Positions 36,590 to 48,924 of a stretch of DNA of 64,000 nt are shown here, piece after piece. The notes beneath the pieces are model-generated. The model worked only from the letters and a program-made list of their open reading frames with translations, was not told the origin of the DNA and ran no database searches. The translations under genes and the position numbers were made by a program. How positions within the stretch are numbered: the first letter of the stretch is position 1; each line of letters begins with the position of its first letter. Location of the stretch: assembly GCA_025890175.1 (NCBI GenBank), contig JANPYM010000001.1:1523004-1587003 (forward strand). Reading direction: 5' to 3'. The DNA comes from Ciborinia camelliae. Lineage: Eukaryota > Ascomycota > Leotiomycetes > Helotiales > Sclerotiniaceae.

Positions 36590-37305
36590 GTTTGTTGAAT
36601 GTTTGATGGAGGGTGTGTTATTGCGATGGGGTGCGATGGAGTTTGATGGTTGGGGTTTCATGAATAAGGCGATGAAGAATACGAAGAATACGGCTGGGTG
36701 TTTGGGTTGGAGTTAGAGAATCAATGGTTTTTTATATTTCCACAGGCGACTTTGAGTTGAATATTGAAAACGAAATAGTAGATTTCTCTCATCAATTCTA
36801 ACAATCAGAACAAACCCGTGTAAATGTTCAGATTTAACTCAGATACTGAGCAATCAATATGTGAACTCTCTTTGAACATTTCGCATCGTCACCCAAATAC
36901 CTCAGATAACTACTCTCTCAATGCCCCAAATATCATCAAACTTCCAAATGATTTATCTAGGTAGTATCTATCAATCATTCCCGTCGTATTAAAAATAACA
37001 AATAACCACCTAGTCTGAGAAAACAAAAGACAATGCTTGGATTTGGATATCAATTTCGCAATATAACCAATATAACCAATATACTAACTCCCAAATTCAA
37101 ACTCAAGTCCAAATTCAAGTCCCCCAAAAAAGCTAACAAGTAAAACAAAACCCCCCAAAACCCAGCTAAAAACATGCATTTTTCAAAACACATGAACTAT
37201 TCCAACCTATTTTATTCAACTCAATTCTTTTCTTTTATCCTCCTCATTAATATGCGTCCCCGACTCGCAAGCCCCCGCCTTCGTATTCTGATTCTATCTC
37301 TTCTC
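36590..37305. other. Intergenic
   Basis: No gene seen. AT-rich, with a TATAACCAATATAACCAATATA repeat near 37060-37082. Confidence 0.5.
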
Positions 37306-38356
37306 TCAAATAGGATTCGACGAAACAGGAACAGGGTTCGAATTCGATGAAACTATTACTTCACCGGTACCTGGATGGAAGACTGGCATCGGTGGATGTG
37401 GACCAGGACCCGAGTAGACACCTGGCATTGGATTTGGACCCATACCAGGAGCGGGTTGGACGGGAGTTTGCATTTCCACATCGGTCGAGGGTTTTTTGGG
37501 CAGAGCGTTACTGTGACCGCCGTCATCTTGATGTTTGAAGATTTTGCCGAGCGTGAGGAAGAAGGTTATTACGAAGAGGGCGCTAGGGTGTGAAGTTTTG
37601 GTTAGTGGGAATTTTTGATCATCTTCCTTTTTTCCACGTCTAATAAGGAAAGAAAAAAAAAGAAATCCACTCCAGGAAATCCCCCCCCAAAAAGCGGGAA
37701 AAGAAAAACAAAACTCACAATTGCACCGCAGCCAAAACAGCAGCCGCGATATACACCGCTCTAAAAGTATGAAAACTAGTGCTTGCCCTCTTATCCAACA
37801 CAGCACCCGTACCCGTGGCAAGATCTAAATCCGCATCATCTCTCTCTTCCAGCTCCAATAAATCCCTCCTGCAAAAATACCATCCGCAGCCATAATACCC
37901 GAAATTCCCCGTATAGCGACGGACTTGAACGGCGCTGGTGATCCAGGCCGCGAGCCAGAAGATGATGAGGAAGAGATCGAGACAGGCGATCGCCCAGTAA
38001 TTGTAGATGGAGGTGAGATGGTGGGTGGAGAGGAGGATGTAGAAGATGATGAGAATGGTTGCGCTGGCCTGGTGGTGAGGGAATGGGAAGTGGTTAGTTG
38101 ATGTTATGGTTATTTATAGAAGAATAAAATTGGGGAGGGAAAGAAGAGAGAGAGAACATACCACGAAGAGATCCAAACTCGCACCCGAATACGCGATAAA
38201 AGTCACGACAAAACCCGCCAATCCCAGGATCGCAATCGCGAGGAGAAGTTGCAGAACCCTGATCACACTCACGGCTTTATTAGGTCTCAAGACATGACCG
38301 GTGAGGATGTCCTGATTTTCTGTGCCCGGCCTCGTGCTGGCATGCGGGATGGTCAT
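37306..38356 (-). CDS. MARVEL-domain membrane protein
   Basis: Three exons (38356-38162, 38068-37719, 37582-37306) join in phase to 273 aa. Four hydrophobic segments are visible: VIRVLQLLLAIAILGLAGFV, a second beginning ATILIIFYILLS, a third in CLDLFLIIFWLAAWI, and a fourth after the second intron in LFVITFFLTLG; the cysteine/aromatic loop GYYGCGWYFCRRD precedes the fourth. This is the layout of fungal MARVEL proteins, which occur in the plasma membrane and vesicles. The cytosolic tail is Pro/Gly rich (GPGPHPPMPVFHPG). The ATG at 38356 gives a hydrophilic 25-residue N-terminus. It is the 3' neighbour of the bZIP gene on the same strand, 732 bp apart. Function at the molecular level is unknown. 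Confidence 0.85.
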
Positions 38357-39088
38357 TGTGGCCCAAAAAAATGGATTTTCGCTTTTTCGATTTTGGGTTC
38401 TAGAAAGGCGGAAATTACCTAGGTAGATCAGGTACCTAGGGATGGAAAGGAAATGTGGAAGGTTGGCGTGGTGAATTCGATGATGAGTGATATTTTGGCT
38501 AATCAAATAGAGGGATGGGAAATGAGGGGAATGGAAGCCCTTTTTGAGGAATCGGAGAATGTAGCTCGATGCGTGCAAGTGAGACATGGGGATAAAGAAT
38601 GAAAGGGGTGCGCGAAGGGTGTTCGCTAGGAACAGCCGAGTCGCGATGTTTGCGGGAGAAAAAATGGAAAAAATGAAGGTTCTATTTGTTAGAAGTTTCG
38701 CAGATATCTGTACACATGGCTGGGTTTCGAGTGAAATATCGTGTTTGCAATCTTTTTGGATGGGGTGTCAATTGAAATTTTGAAAATAGTTTGATTTGAG
38801 GAAACTCGGATACATTTTCGAAACTAAATTGATCGCATTCGGCTCTATATGAGATTTTCAGCGATCCAAAAATTGTCGCATCATAATCTGGTGACTAGAG
38901 GTTTCCAACTAGACCCTTCAGATGAATATATACCATGCGCCGTTCATCATCCAAGAAAAAATCACCATACCTCGCGGATAAAAATAAATTTGATCTCTCA
39001 TTTGAGATAAAAGAAGATCATGAGAAGAGTCCTCCATTGATTGTCTAAGTTTGACAGACGCACCAAAGGCTAGATACGCTTCAAGTTA
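38357..39088. other. Intergenic
   Basis: No gene seen. A double CCTAGGTA/GGTACCTAGG palindrome lies at 38417-38440, in the MARVEL gene's upstream region. Confidence 0.5.
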
Positions 39089-40614
39089 TTAAGTTCCATC
39101 CTGAGCCATAATCTCATCTACGACCTCCCAGAAACTCTCAACATCCATCACAGCGCCGAACTGATAGCAGCGAGATAGGTTTCCCAACCCTCTCTTCAGA
39201 TTCTCCATTCTCCTTGATTCAATCACCTTCTCAATTTCATTATAATATTTTTCCGTTATCATGAACCATGCCTGAACGGGAGTGATCTCAAAGTCTGAAG
39301 TAGGAAGTGATTGAGACATGGCGTAGAGTTGAGCCAAAGAAATGGACGTGGAAAGCCATGATGACTCAGGAGTAGGATCATGAAACGCCTCAGGCGGTGC
39401 GTGGGAGAAGATGTAGGTCGAGGCCATGAGCTCGTGACCTGAGGGGTTGCCGGTGGCATCAAAAGGGGGAGCGGGATCTGGGATATGGTGGAAATGAGTA
39501 CGACAAGGATATTCGAGGCTATGAGATTGGAATCAGCGCAAGATCGGGCCATGAAAAGAGGGAATGACTTGCGCAAGAATGAAATTTATCGCTATGATTG
39601 ATAGATCAGGTGATGGTGTATGGATGGTATATCGAGGTGTGGAAACTTGACCCGGAAGTGGTGGTAAGGGTTTGGATAGATCAATCGCCCCAGAACCTCG
39701 GAAACAACTGTTCGATGACTCGCTGAGATAGAGACAAGGTGCGTTCACAAACTCGTTGAATTGAATATTGACGTGTAAGCCGGTTGAGGTACTCGACTTA
39801 TATGGCACATCTTGGCCATTAGGAAAGTAGTTGGTGAGGGGAGAACTATCCTGTGTAAGCATATCACTGATATAGCTGGAAAGTCTATCATTCTCTCTCT
39901 CATAGTCGATAGGTGTGATTGAGGGTCTTTTGCTTTGCTTCGATTCTGAGATGGTAAGACTACTAAATGAATCATATTCTTGTGGAGGTAGAAAAATGGT
40001 AGGTTGGTTTCTGGGCAACTTTGGATTTTTTGATTGCACATTCGAGAAGTTCTTCACTCCTGCAGCCGATAAAGTAGATTTTATCATCCTGTTTTCTTTC
40101 ATCAAGGCCGAACTTTCATTTTCTGTTGCAGCAATCATCTCGCGAAGACGTATTACATCTTCTTCAAGATGCTTGACGTAGTTCTGTTTTCGTTGTCGAT
40201 GCTCTCTGGTAGTGAAGTTAGCACTGAAATGGAATAACATATGGAGAGGAGTCACATTTGTGCCCTTCGCACTTGAGCTCGCCTATGTTGTTTTTGAGCT
40301 GCTGCAGATTTTGTTTCACCATCTTCATCTTTGGCTGCCATCCTCATTAGTGTTGCGAATAAAGTGTAAAGAATTACGCAATTACTTCGCCCATCTCGGG
40401 AGGTGATGTTTAAATATGCCACTATTTCAAACGAAATGAAGAAGATTCGAGGTAGACCTGAGGAAGAAAACTTAGAACAAAGGTAAGACGAAGTCCACTT
40501 ACAAGTCTTTGGCTTCGTGACATTTGGCATAAACTTGACCTTCTTGGATGAGATTTTATCAACCGAACGGTGCCAGAAGGATGTAAAGAATGCATCTTGA
40601 GATCCATCTGTCAT
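39089..40614 (-). CDS. bZIP transcription factor
   Basis: Four exons (40614-40503, 40334-40256, 40205-39573, 39518-39089) join in phase to 417 aa. The basic region is RRAQVRRAQIEHRQRKQNY, split by the second intron, followed by a leucine-zipper-like coil (VKHLEEDVIRLREMIAATENE). The C-terminal half matches the pattern of fungal bZIP regulators with a conserved region around INFILALEYPCRTHF and GHELMASTYIF. The third intron starts GC (ATTCTTGC then GCAAGT) and ends CATAG: a second GC-AG intron in this window. The first intron join (acceptor GGCAG, 40335) is the least certain, since the unspliced frame also stays open. DNA target and pathway are unknown. Confidence 0.85.
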
Positions 40615-41942
40615 GATTGGAGTCTATTGCTCTCTGAAGTGGCCTCGAATATCAACGAATATAGGGGATGAGTGTAATATTTCTGATTACAATTATCGAC
40701 ATGATCATGCTGAATACAAATTTTTGAATACGAAAATGTCCGTCAGCCGCAGTGTGCATATGCATTTGCAGATTGCTTCTTTGGAATACAAAGTACTTGA
40801 TCAAGCCTAGTGTGCCTTGGCTGGGTTTTGGTGTAGTACGATCACGTGTTATTCCTCCTCAATCAATTGAACCTCAAACTCTTCCTCATCCCTTTTAACT
40901 CATTACATTAAATCAACATCAACATCAACATCAACATCATTTTGACCCTTGAACACTGAGACAATCTTGAATCTGGAATCCGTCTTTCAAGACGGACACT
41001 ATGATCCAAATCAATTATCGCATTCACAACATTTTCTTCATGTATCCGTAGCCATTCTTGCTCCATGGATGCGGTCAGCTGGAAACAATATTCTTGGTTG
41101 GATCTTTTCGACCTGCATTGGCGCTTCCTTACGTTACAGCAAGCTCATCAAGTATCTGCTTAATTGGCTTAAATGCACTGCATCTTGTCGTGATGCACCT
41201 AATCGGATGAAAACACGACGAGAGCTTTTTAGCAACCAACACGGCTTTTATTTAAATACATGCATGGAATTGGTTGCATTCGAAATTCCCGGAGACTATA
41301 TTAGTTCACCTCATTCGTTGGGTTAATTAATACAGTATCTACTCAAAGTTGAGAATCGCAAATGACATGATGGACATGCACTCCCTCCTTCGACAGCGAT
41401 GCATCACAGCTTCCGGGTACAGAGGCATGGAACAGAATCAATTGCGACGTCTTTTAACCCCTCCTCCCTTTTGAAGCTTTGGTTGATTTGATTGCTTACT
41501 TGAAAGCGAGCATGATAATTATAATGATGTTTGTTGTTTTATTTTATTTTAATTTATCAAAGTGAGGATGGCTTCTTTTCTTTTCATTCCTCATCCGTGT
41601 GCTTCTGTTTCTGTGGTGGCCTGAACCAATTAAGAGATCTGCCTCTACTCGGTGACTCATTTGATGCGGCTCGAAGGATTCTTATGCAATTTGGCTAATA
41701 GAAATTACAAGTCATCTTTTATATTGTCTCCATCCATCACAGTTGCATTGAGGAATCCTAAGTCTTTTTTTATACATTAACACCACACATACACCGCATT
41801 TTTCTTATCATTCTCATTTACGATTTCAAAAATCGCACCTTAACACGATGCCTTAACTTTTCTTGCACGGAGAATTTGGTTTTGATGATCCAATTTGCTG
41901 TTAATTCTTTTCAATAAACTTTCGGCGCAAAATTCTCCAACG
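40615..41942. other. Intergenic
   Basis: No supported gene. An ATCAAC repeat lies at 40912-40936. The frame at 40949-41326 has no ATG at its start and no domain. Confidence 0.5.
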
Positions 41943-43004
41943 ATGAGTTTCTCATATAACATGCCTAAATTTGAACAGGCAGGAAAGTTCACCGGCGTAA
42001 ACCAATCAGCTTCGAGATGGCTCGAGAGAATTAAACTTGACTTTGCTTCTAGCGACTACGATTTCATTCCAATTGACATGTATGTGCGGGCTATTGATGT
42101 CTTGTTGGAAGGACCTGCAGCATATTGGTGTGATTCTGTCCCAGAAATCAAGCATATCTTTGAGAATTACAAAAGGGCAAATGCGGCGGATGTCAAATGG
42201 CTCGAGCGCGAGCTAATCGAACAATTTCCTGGGAACATTATCAATAATCCTGTTGATCGTATCATTACCTGGGACCGTTCATATCTTATCGACGCTAGTG
42301 AGGACACAGAATCTGTTACGACGAGGCTAGACGAGCTATATATCGGCGAAAAAACCAAGAGCCCGGATCAGAAGCCAAAAATACACGAAGCTACTCAGAG
42401 GCATTGTAAAGATCGATACCATGATGATCGACATCACAGATGTGAGACTTCACAGAGAACGATGGAAGTTAAGCGTGTCATCGACGAGTACCAATTCTGC
42501 AATAGACCCAGAACTCAACGGAGCTCTCCAGAATACTACAAGGATCAAAACCATGGCACTACAACCGGTACTAAAATTTCACCGGCTTCTAAGACGCACA
42601 ACAGCGATCGAACCCAAAAACCTGTAACTCTACGGAGCATACTAAAGAATGGTCCTAGCTACAACCGACAGCGAAATATCCACGCTGGCAATAGCCAAGA
42701 GCGCATAAGAGACCATTCAAGATCTAGAAGTCCGCCTCACTTCCGAAACCATCACAGCACTAACCACTGCCGAAAACCTCAAGCCTCACAGCCCCGGCAA
42801 TCATTCTATTCTCACGAGTCTACATCTTGTCCTTTTGAGTCTCGACCGGTGCATCAAAATTCAAGAACGTTGTATCGAGAAGTCACAATAGTAACCTCCA
42901 AGCCTGAGCAACGACATTGGTCTTATGTACCTCATCTCGCGTCTCAAACTTCTCGTTACCCGGCCCAAAGGTCTACTGATCTGATAATAGAAATATTCGA
43001 TTAA
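41943..43004 (+). CDS. Orphan Gag-like protein
   Basis: Single-exon frame of 353 aa from the ATG at 41943. Residues 1-130 (KFEQAGKFTGVNQSASRWLE, then LLEGPAAYWCD and LERELIEQFPG) have the order of conserved positions seen in LTR-retrotransposon Gag capsid domains. The rest is basic and His/Arg/Ser rich (RDHSRSRSPPHFRNHHSTNH), with no CCHC zinc knuckle. No protease, reverse transcriptase or integrase frame and no LTR pair were seen within 2 kb on either side. It is either a domesticated gag or the intact remnant of a dead element; an open frame this long in RIP-prone DNA slightly favours domestication. Confidence 0.55.
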   Translation: MSFSYNMPKFEQAGKFTGVNQSASRWLERIKLDFASSDYDFIPIDMYVRAIDVLLEGPAAYWCDSVPEIKHIFENYKRANAADVKWLERELIEQFPGNIINNPVDRIITWDRSYLIDASEDTESVTTRLDELYIGEKTKSPDQKPKIHEATQRHCKDRYHDDRHHRCETSQRTMEVKRVIDEYQFCNRPRTQRSSPEYYKDQNHGTTTGTKISPASKTHNSDRTQKPVTLRSILKNGPSYNRQRNIHAGNSQERIRDHSRSRSPPHFRNHHSTNHCRKPQASQPRQSFYSHESTSCPFESRPVHQNSRTLYREVTIVTSKPEQRHWSYVPHLASQTSRYPAQRSTDLIIEIFD

Positions 43005-44102
43005 CATGCGAGAAATGATCAGAACCGAGGTGCAGCGCTCGGAAAACCTCCAATTCCGCCATTTCTACGGGTGAGCAACATCGGCGGGCTTCAAATTCGT
43101 CGACTCGAAAGCCGATGAAAAAAAACGACCAGTTATCCGAATATAAGCACGGAATGGCGATAGTTTTGGCGAACAAAGCTGCACTGTCAAACCACGGTTG
43201 AGAGACCGAAAGGCAAATTGTCGGTTCATGCACGAACATTGAGATGTATGGTCCCGCATTCATCTACCTATATCGCTCATGCTGATTTAAACATTGAGAT
43301 TGGAGCACGACGGATTACATTCGTGATGGAAAGATATCGTGTATGTGTGTGAATGGTTCGAATGCGAAACGCATGAATGGAGTATACACGGATTGGGGAC
43401 TGCAAAAACAGCTGAGATTCAGATGGGATATTTTTGTGGTCGGTTAATGAGAGTGCGCACCGATGATATCTTGATACTGATATAGATAAGAGCGGGTAGC
43501 TGTGGCCGCCCTTTCGCATTCGGTTGCTATGCTATAATATAAATTATTTTGGGTATCTAGATAGCTCAAGATATTTATTACCTCTTTGAATTCCTTGCCA
43601 CTTGATATGATTCGGCCTCAAAAGATGACATTCATTTCTGGCCCTTGTGGATGCAGACTCGGCTTTCCGGTCTCGGACGGCGAATTTTATTATTGTATGC
43701 GCGTTTCTTGGCGGATACAGGATTTACGAGACGAGTGAGTCGAGTGAGATCAAGTATGTTTTGTAGAGTGATACAGTTAAACCCCTAATAGTTGATCATA
43801 GAATGACTAGGGAAGAAGACCATTCCGTACAAAAACATGTGGCAAGTAACTCACCTACCTCGTTTAGATGTTTTTGCAGAGCATGCCATACCAGACTCCA
43901 TTGTCACTACTTGGGCGGGGTTTCCTTTTCGCCTCGGGTCAAAATTTCCGTGCTCTCCTTGTTCGGGAGGAGATACTGGTTTAATTCTATCCACCCACTA
44001 GCTGTCTGCTATCACAAGTTCTTAATATTTGAAAGTATAGTTACACAGTAATACAAAATATACATATTACATCTCTTATGATACTATCTATGGAAAGACA
44101 AA
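43005..44102. other. Intergenic
   Basis: No supported gene. Just after the Gag-like stop, a short Pro-rich stretch (43020-43090) may be a degraded continuation of the same element. Confidence 0.4.
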
Positions 44103-47100
44103 TTATTCTTCTTGAACATGTTTTAAAAGACGAGGAAAAACAACCCTTTGCACGTTTGGTATGTTTTCGAAAAATGCCACAAGAATTTTGTGCAGGCCCA
44201 GAGGTTCAGCCCTTCTTACCCAATCTTCAACTGACAGTTCCGCAAATCCATCTTTATCCTCCTCATTCAGGAATAATTTGATGTTGTCTAGAGGAAGGTT
44301 GATATCTCCTATAAGATGGACGTATCGTGTTTCATCAATGGATCCCCGATGCAGTTCTGTCATCACACATTTCACAATGCTTTCCAGTGAGACGAAGTTG
44401 ATCCCACCACTCACATTAGGGAATGAAGGCACTCCTTTTATGAGCTTGGAGTACTTGATTAGGCTTTGCATCAGATCTAATTCAAGTATTTCCTGACGGC
44501 TGATACTCGATGGACGAAGAATAGTTATAGGCCACCCACAATGTTTGTTGACTTTCTCCAGATACTGTTCGCTCGTCCACTTGGAGGCCGCATAACCAAG
44601 AGATCCGTCTACTGGTGGCGGATTCTCCGCTGCTGAGACTTCTCCAAATTTGTCTTTTGGTGAGAACATTCTGATGCCAGTGGTTGATACACAATAGAAT
44701 GGTATATGACGGGGAAGACACATCTCAATGAGTTCCTTCGTAGACTGTAAGTTTGCCAACCTCAATGATTGGAAGGTCTTCAAGTAAGAAACGTCGGCGC
44801 CGTTGTGGATTATTCGGTCGGCCTCTCTAAAAATAAGATCTGAATCGTGGGCGGATAATCCAAGCCGTGCAGACATTAGATCTCCTTCATATAAGGATAC
44901 TTTCTCGATACCCAGCATCGACTTTCTCGACTCGACATTACGAACTCCGATACAATGAATTTTTTCAACACTTGGATTCGTAACAAGCGCCATCAAAATA
45001 GAATGGCCTACGAAACCCGTAGCGCCCGTCAATATTACCACTTTTGGGTCTTGTTGGAATGGATAGTGTATGGACTTTGATTGTAAAAGATAGGGAGATA
45101 AAGCAGTCTCCTCTTCCCAATTGAGAGAATCACGGGGTATCGATGCACCATTCTCAATTCGCATAGCCATTGAAGCCAGTGAGCTTGATTCGAACATCAG
45201 GACCAACGGAAGCGTAACACCCAATCCTGTACGAATCCTCGCTTGCAAGTCTAGTAACATCAATGACGTACCGCCGACGTGGAAGAAATCAGTGTCTGGA
45301 GTGATAGTGTAAAGCGAAGATAGTTCCTTGGAGATAGTCTCATGCCACAACGACTTCAACAGTGATTCCATTTCAGTAAATATACAAGGATTACCTTGTT
45401 TCCCACTGGCGGCTGGTAGAGGTAGAGTCGCAATTGCACGCCGATCAAGCTTGAGAGAATCAGTCATCGGTAGGTTGCTTAAAGGAATAATCAGAGCAGG
45501 ACGCATATACTGTGGCAGTGGTAGATTGTATGACAGCGTTTTCAAGCAGTGGTTGCGACGATCTTGCGGACAATCTGGGTCAAAGATGACGTGAGCAACT
45601 AGAGCTTGTGCTATATCTTGACGAGCCGAAACCACCACCTGGCTTAGAGCACCTTTTGCGGACTCAATAATAGTATTTTCGATGTCTCTTAAATCAATGC
45701 GTAAACCCCGAAGTTTGATTTGTGTGTCGCCCGAGATGCGTCCTTCGAGAAGAATGCCACCGTTAGCGGCCCATCGGCCAAGATCCCCAGTTCGATGCAT
45801 GGTAGTCCAGCCCTTGGATATATAATCGACACTAGCAAAAATGTTTGGTACGAATCTTTCCGCGGTTTGAGTTTCGTTGTTGAGGTAGCCATGGGCAACG
45901 CCAGCTCCTCCGATGTAGATTTCCCCCTGAACGCCAGGTGGCACGGGATTCAAATACTCATCTAAAACGTACACCGAGGAATTTGGCAGGACATAGCCTG
46001 CTGGTATATGATCTCGAGGAGTATCAGAATTAGGACTATAAGACAGCTGCATGGCTGTGGTATAGATAGTAGTCTCTGTTGGGCCATATGTGCTAAAGAA
46101 TCGAAGATCACTCTTCCCAACGGCCTCGAATTGTTGCAGAAGAGCATCAACGATTAGTTCCCCGCCACAAGCGGCCGTTGTCCACTGGGAATTTTTTAAC
46201 AAATCTTTCCTGCCATACTTGATCCAGCTAAAGTGTTCTGAGGGTGTTGCCATAGTGAAGGTGATAAATTTCGAAGCAATTATTTCGGTTATCGATAGAG
46301 CATCGCCACGATGGTGTCGCTGAAGCAAGTATAAACTCCCCCCATAACAGTGGGCAACCAGCATCTGACCGAGAGAAAGGTCGAAGCTTGGTGAGCTTTG
46401 TTGCAGCACGATTTCAGCCCCAATGTGGTCGATTCCTGCTGCTGCTTCCGCCCAATTAAGCAGACCACCATGCCCCAAGACAACACCCTTCGGAACACCA
46501 GAAGACCCGCTAGTATAAAGAATAACAGCCGCATCATGTGCAGTTGCTGCTATGGGTGGGACATTCGAGCTTGAAACACTGTCTGAAACTTTAATGGTCT
46601 GTATTGCCCGGTCTCGAAGGATGGAAAGAATACGCTTATCGGCACTCTCATCGATTAATATGGCCGTCGGATTGCAATCGCCAATAATGACTGCCAGACG
46701 TTCTAATGGGAAACTAAGATCAAGTGGAAAGTAAACGGCGCCGAGGTACATGACAGCGTATATGGAACAAATCCAGTCAAATGTCGGTTCTTGAAGGACT
46801 GCAACTCTGGAACCATGCCTAATTCCAGCCTCTAGCAGTCCAACAACAATACTGTTAACTCTACTGATCATGTCCGAGTAAGTAAGAATTTCGTTTTCGC
46901 TTCTGATAGCAGGTGAATTTGGGTACATTTGCGCTACCATTCGAAAGCGATGCACGAGAGTTTCTGGCCAATGCGTCTCAAGTGATATGCCTGAGGTTGT
47001 TATTAGATTAGATGCGAAGGCGGAAAATAATAAGCCAAAACATACCTTGTCCAAATTTCATTGCTTCTTGAACGGCAATTTTCGAATATATATCAGGTTC

Positions 47101-48924
47101 TGCCAGAGACAAACCGGGATCACGGGCGAAGTCTTTTACAAGAGACTGATAGCTCAACATAAGAATCTCAACGGCCTTTTGAGTGTAGAGTTCCGCTCTA
47201 ACTGTAAGAATAAGGGTATCCATAGTGGGATATTCCATGATGTTAAGACTTAGGTCATATCCCGTGCGACCAGATTGGAATGACAATAATTCGAGTTGAC
47301 AATCACCCCATGTCTCTTTCTCTCGCGTTGCTTGTTGGTGATTGATAAAGCACTGGAAAATTGCACTATGGGTAGCAGACCTCGGAGCGTTCAGTCTGTT
47401 GTAGGAGTCAGATCTTGGGCTAAGTAAACGTTGTAACTAATGAACTTACTCTTTTAGTAAAATCTGAAATGGAACCTTGGAATTTTCTAGCACCGAATAC
47501 GTCTTCAAACGCGATTCTCTAAGTGCTTGATCGAACTTGCACGTTAGCTGGCTATTGCGGAAACGCACTGGTAAAATGTTAACATAAGGGCCAATACTGC
47601 CGAGCATGTTATCTTCGGTTCTGTTGGCATCCCCAATGCCAATAACAATATCGTTCATGTCGGTGTCTCCGAAGCGCAGTAGCAGAGCCCTCAAAGTGGT
47701 GAGATAAAAGTGAAAAGGTGTCACTTTGTACAAACGACAGACACTTTGAATCTGGCCTCTGATATGAGAGTCAATGCTCACAGTTGCTTTCCGCGTGTCA
47801 TAGGTTTTCAACACCGGCCGTGACACTGATTGAGACACGCGAAGGATTGGCAGTGGGGGCGGAAAATCCGAGAACTCGTTCTTCCAAAAGAGTAGCTCAT
47901 TATAGAAATTCCCAGCCTGGTAATCTTCATGCTGACGTTGGGAATGTTCAGCATATTGTAATGTTGCCGGTAAACTTTGGTGGTTGTATAATTGCAATAA
48001 GTTGTTCATAAGGATTGGAAAAGAGAACCCATCAATTACCAGATGATGAATGCCGATGACAAAAAAGTTTATCTCGGGTGACAGCGAGAGAAGTATGAAT
48101 TTCATCGTCTCCCCGCGCTCGATATCGTAGACATGCTTTTCTAAAGCGCTAGTGATGGCTTGGACTTCCTTTATATCGTCAATATGTCTTTGTTCTAGAC
48201 ACAAAACGCTCGATTCCATGATTAGTTGCATGCGCTGGCCGCTATTTACAGAAAAGCGTGCCCGAAATATTTCATGGTGTTTTCCAATAGCTAGCACAGC
48301 TTCTTGAAGGTCCGATATACGTATGGTTCCGGTGACGCGAAAACATCCAGTATGATTGAGTGTAGTTTTATCGTCCAAATAACCCATGACGAACCAGAAC
48401 ATGGCTTGGCTAAAGGAGAGCTGGAAGGATTTAACACTCTCTACGACCACGGATCTTGGACTGCCCTGTAAATCCGAATCAAGTTGAGGTGACTTTGAGC
48501 TAAGTTCGGGCTCATCAATATCAGATTTACTGGAATACGATGTCTGAGATGAGGCACTCTCAAGTGTTAACTGAGGAGAATGTTCGATATCTGTCGATTG
48601 GGAAACTGCAACATCTGATGCTACGTTTGGAATCAGCTCAATGTTTAGTTTCTCCATCGCAATAGTGATTAGTTTGCCCACGGGACAGCCATTGAGTATT
48701 TTGAGAACTGGGATATTGACTTCGAGATTCTTCATAAACCAAGAACGGAGATCGACTGCTATAAGTGAATCAATTCCGACTTCATCCAATCGAAGATTTG
48801 CTAGAAAGCTGTTTTGATCACATTTATCAACATCAAGTTGAAAGAAGATGCGGAGCTTTGGCGCGATTGCTCTGAGCAAAACGCTATGAATTTCTTCATA
48901 GCTCCAAGACTTGAGGTGGAACAT
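44103..48924 (-). CDS. NRPS half of a PKS-NRPS hybrid (ACP-C-A-T-R), PKS part absent
   Basis: Exons 48924-47450, 47395-47046 and 46990-44103 join in phase to 1570 aa. Domain order: an acyl carrier domain of PKS type with the phosphopantetheine Ser53 in GIDSLIAVDLRSW; an acidic Ser-rich linker; a condensation domain with intact HHLVIDG (293-299); an adenylation domain (LYTSGSSGVPKG, YGPTET, TGDLGRW, and Lys in SLKLDRRA); a peptidyl carrier with GGTSL; and a reductase/Dieckmann-type R domain (TGATGFVG, YAASK). This is exactly the C-terminal part of fungal PKS-NRPS hybrids, which couple a polyketide to an amino acid. KS, AT, DH, MT and KR are missing: an in-frame stop lies shortly upstream of the first Met and no PKS sequence follows up to the MFS gene. 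All visible catalytic residues are present. It may need a separate PKS in trans, or be a remnant. Confidence 0.9.
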
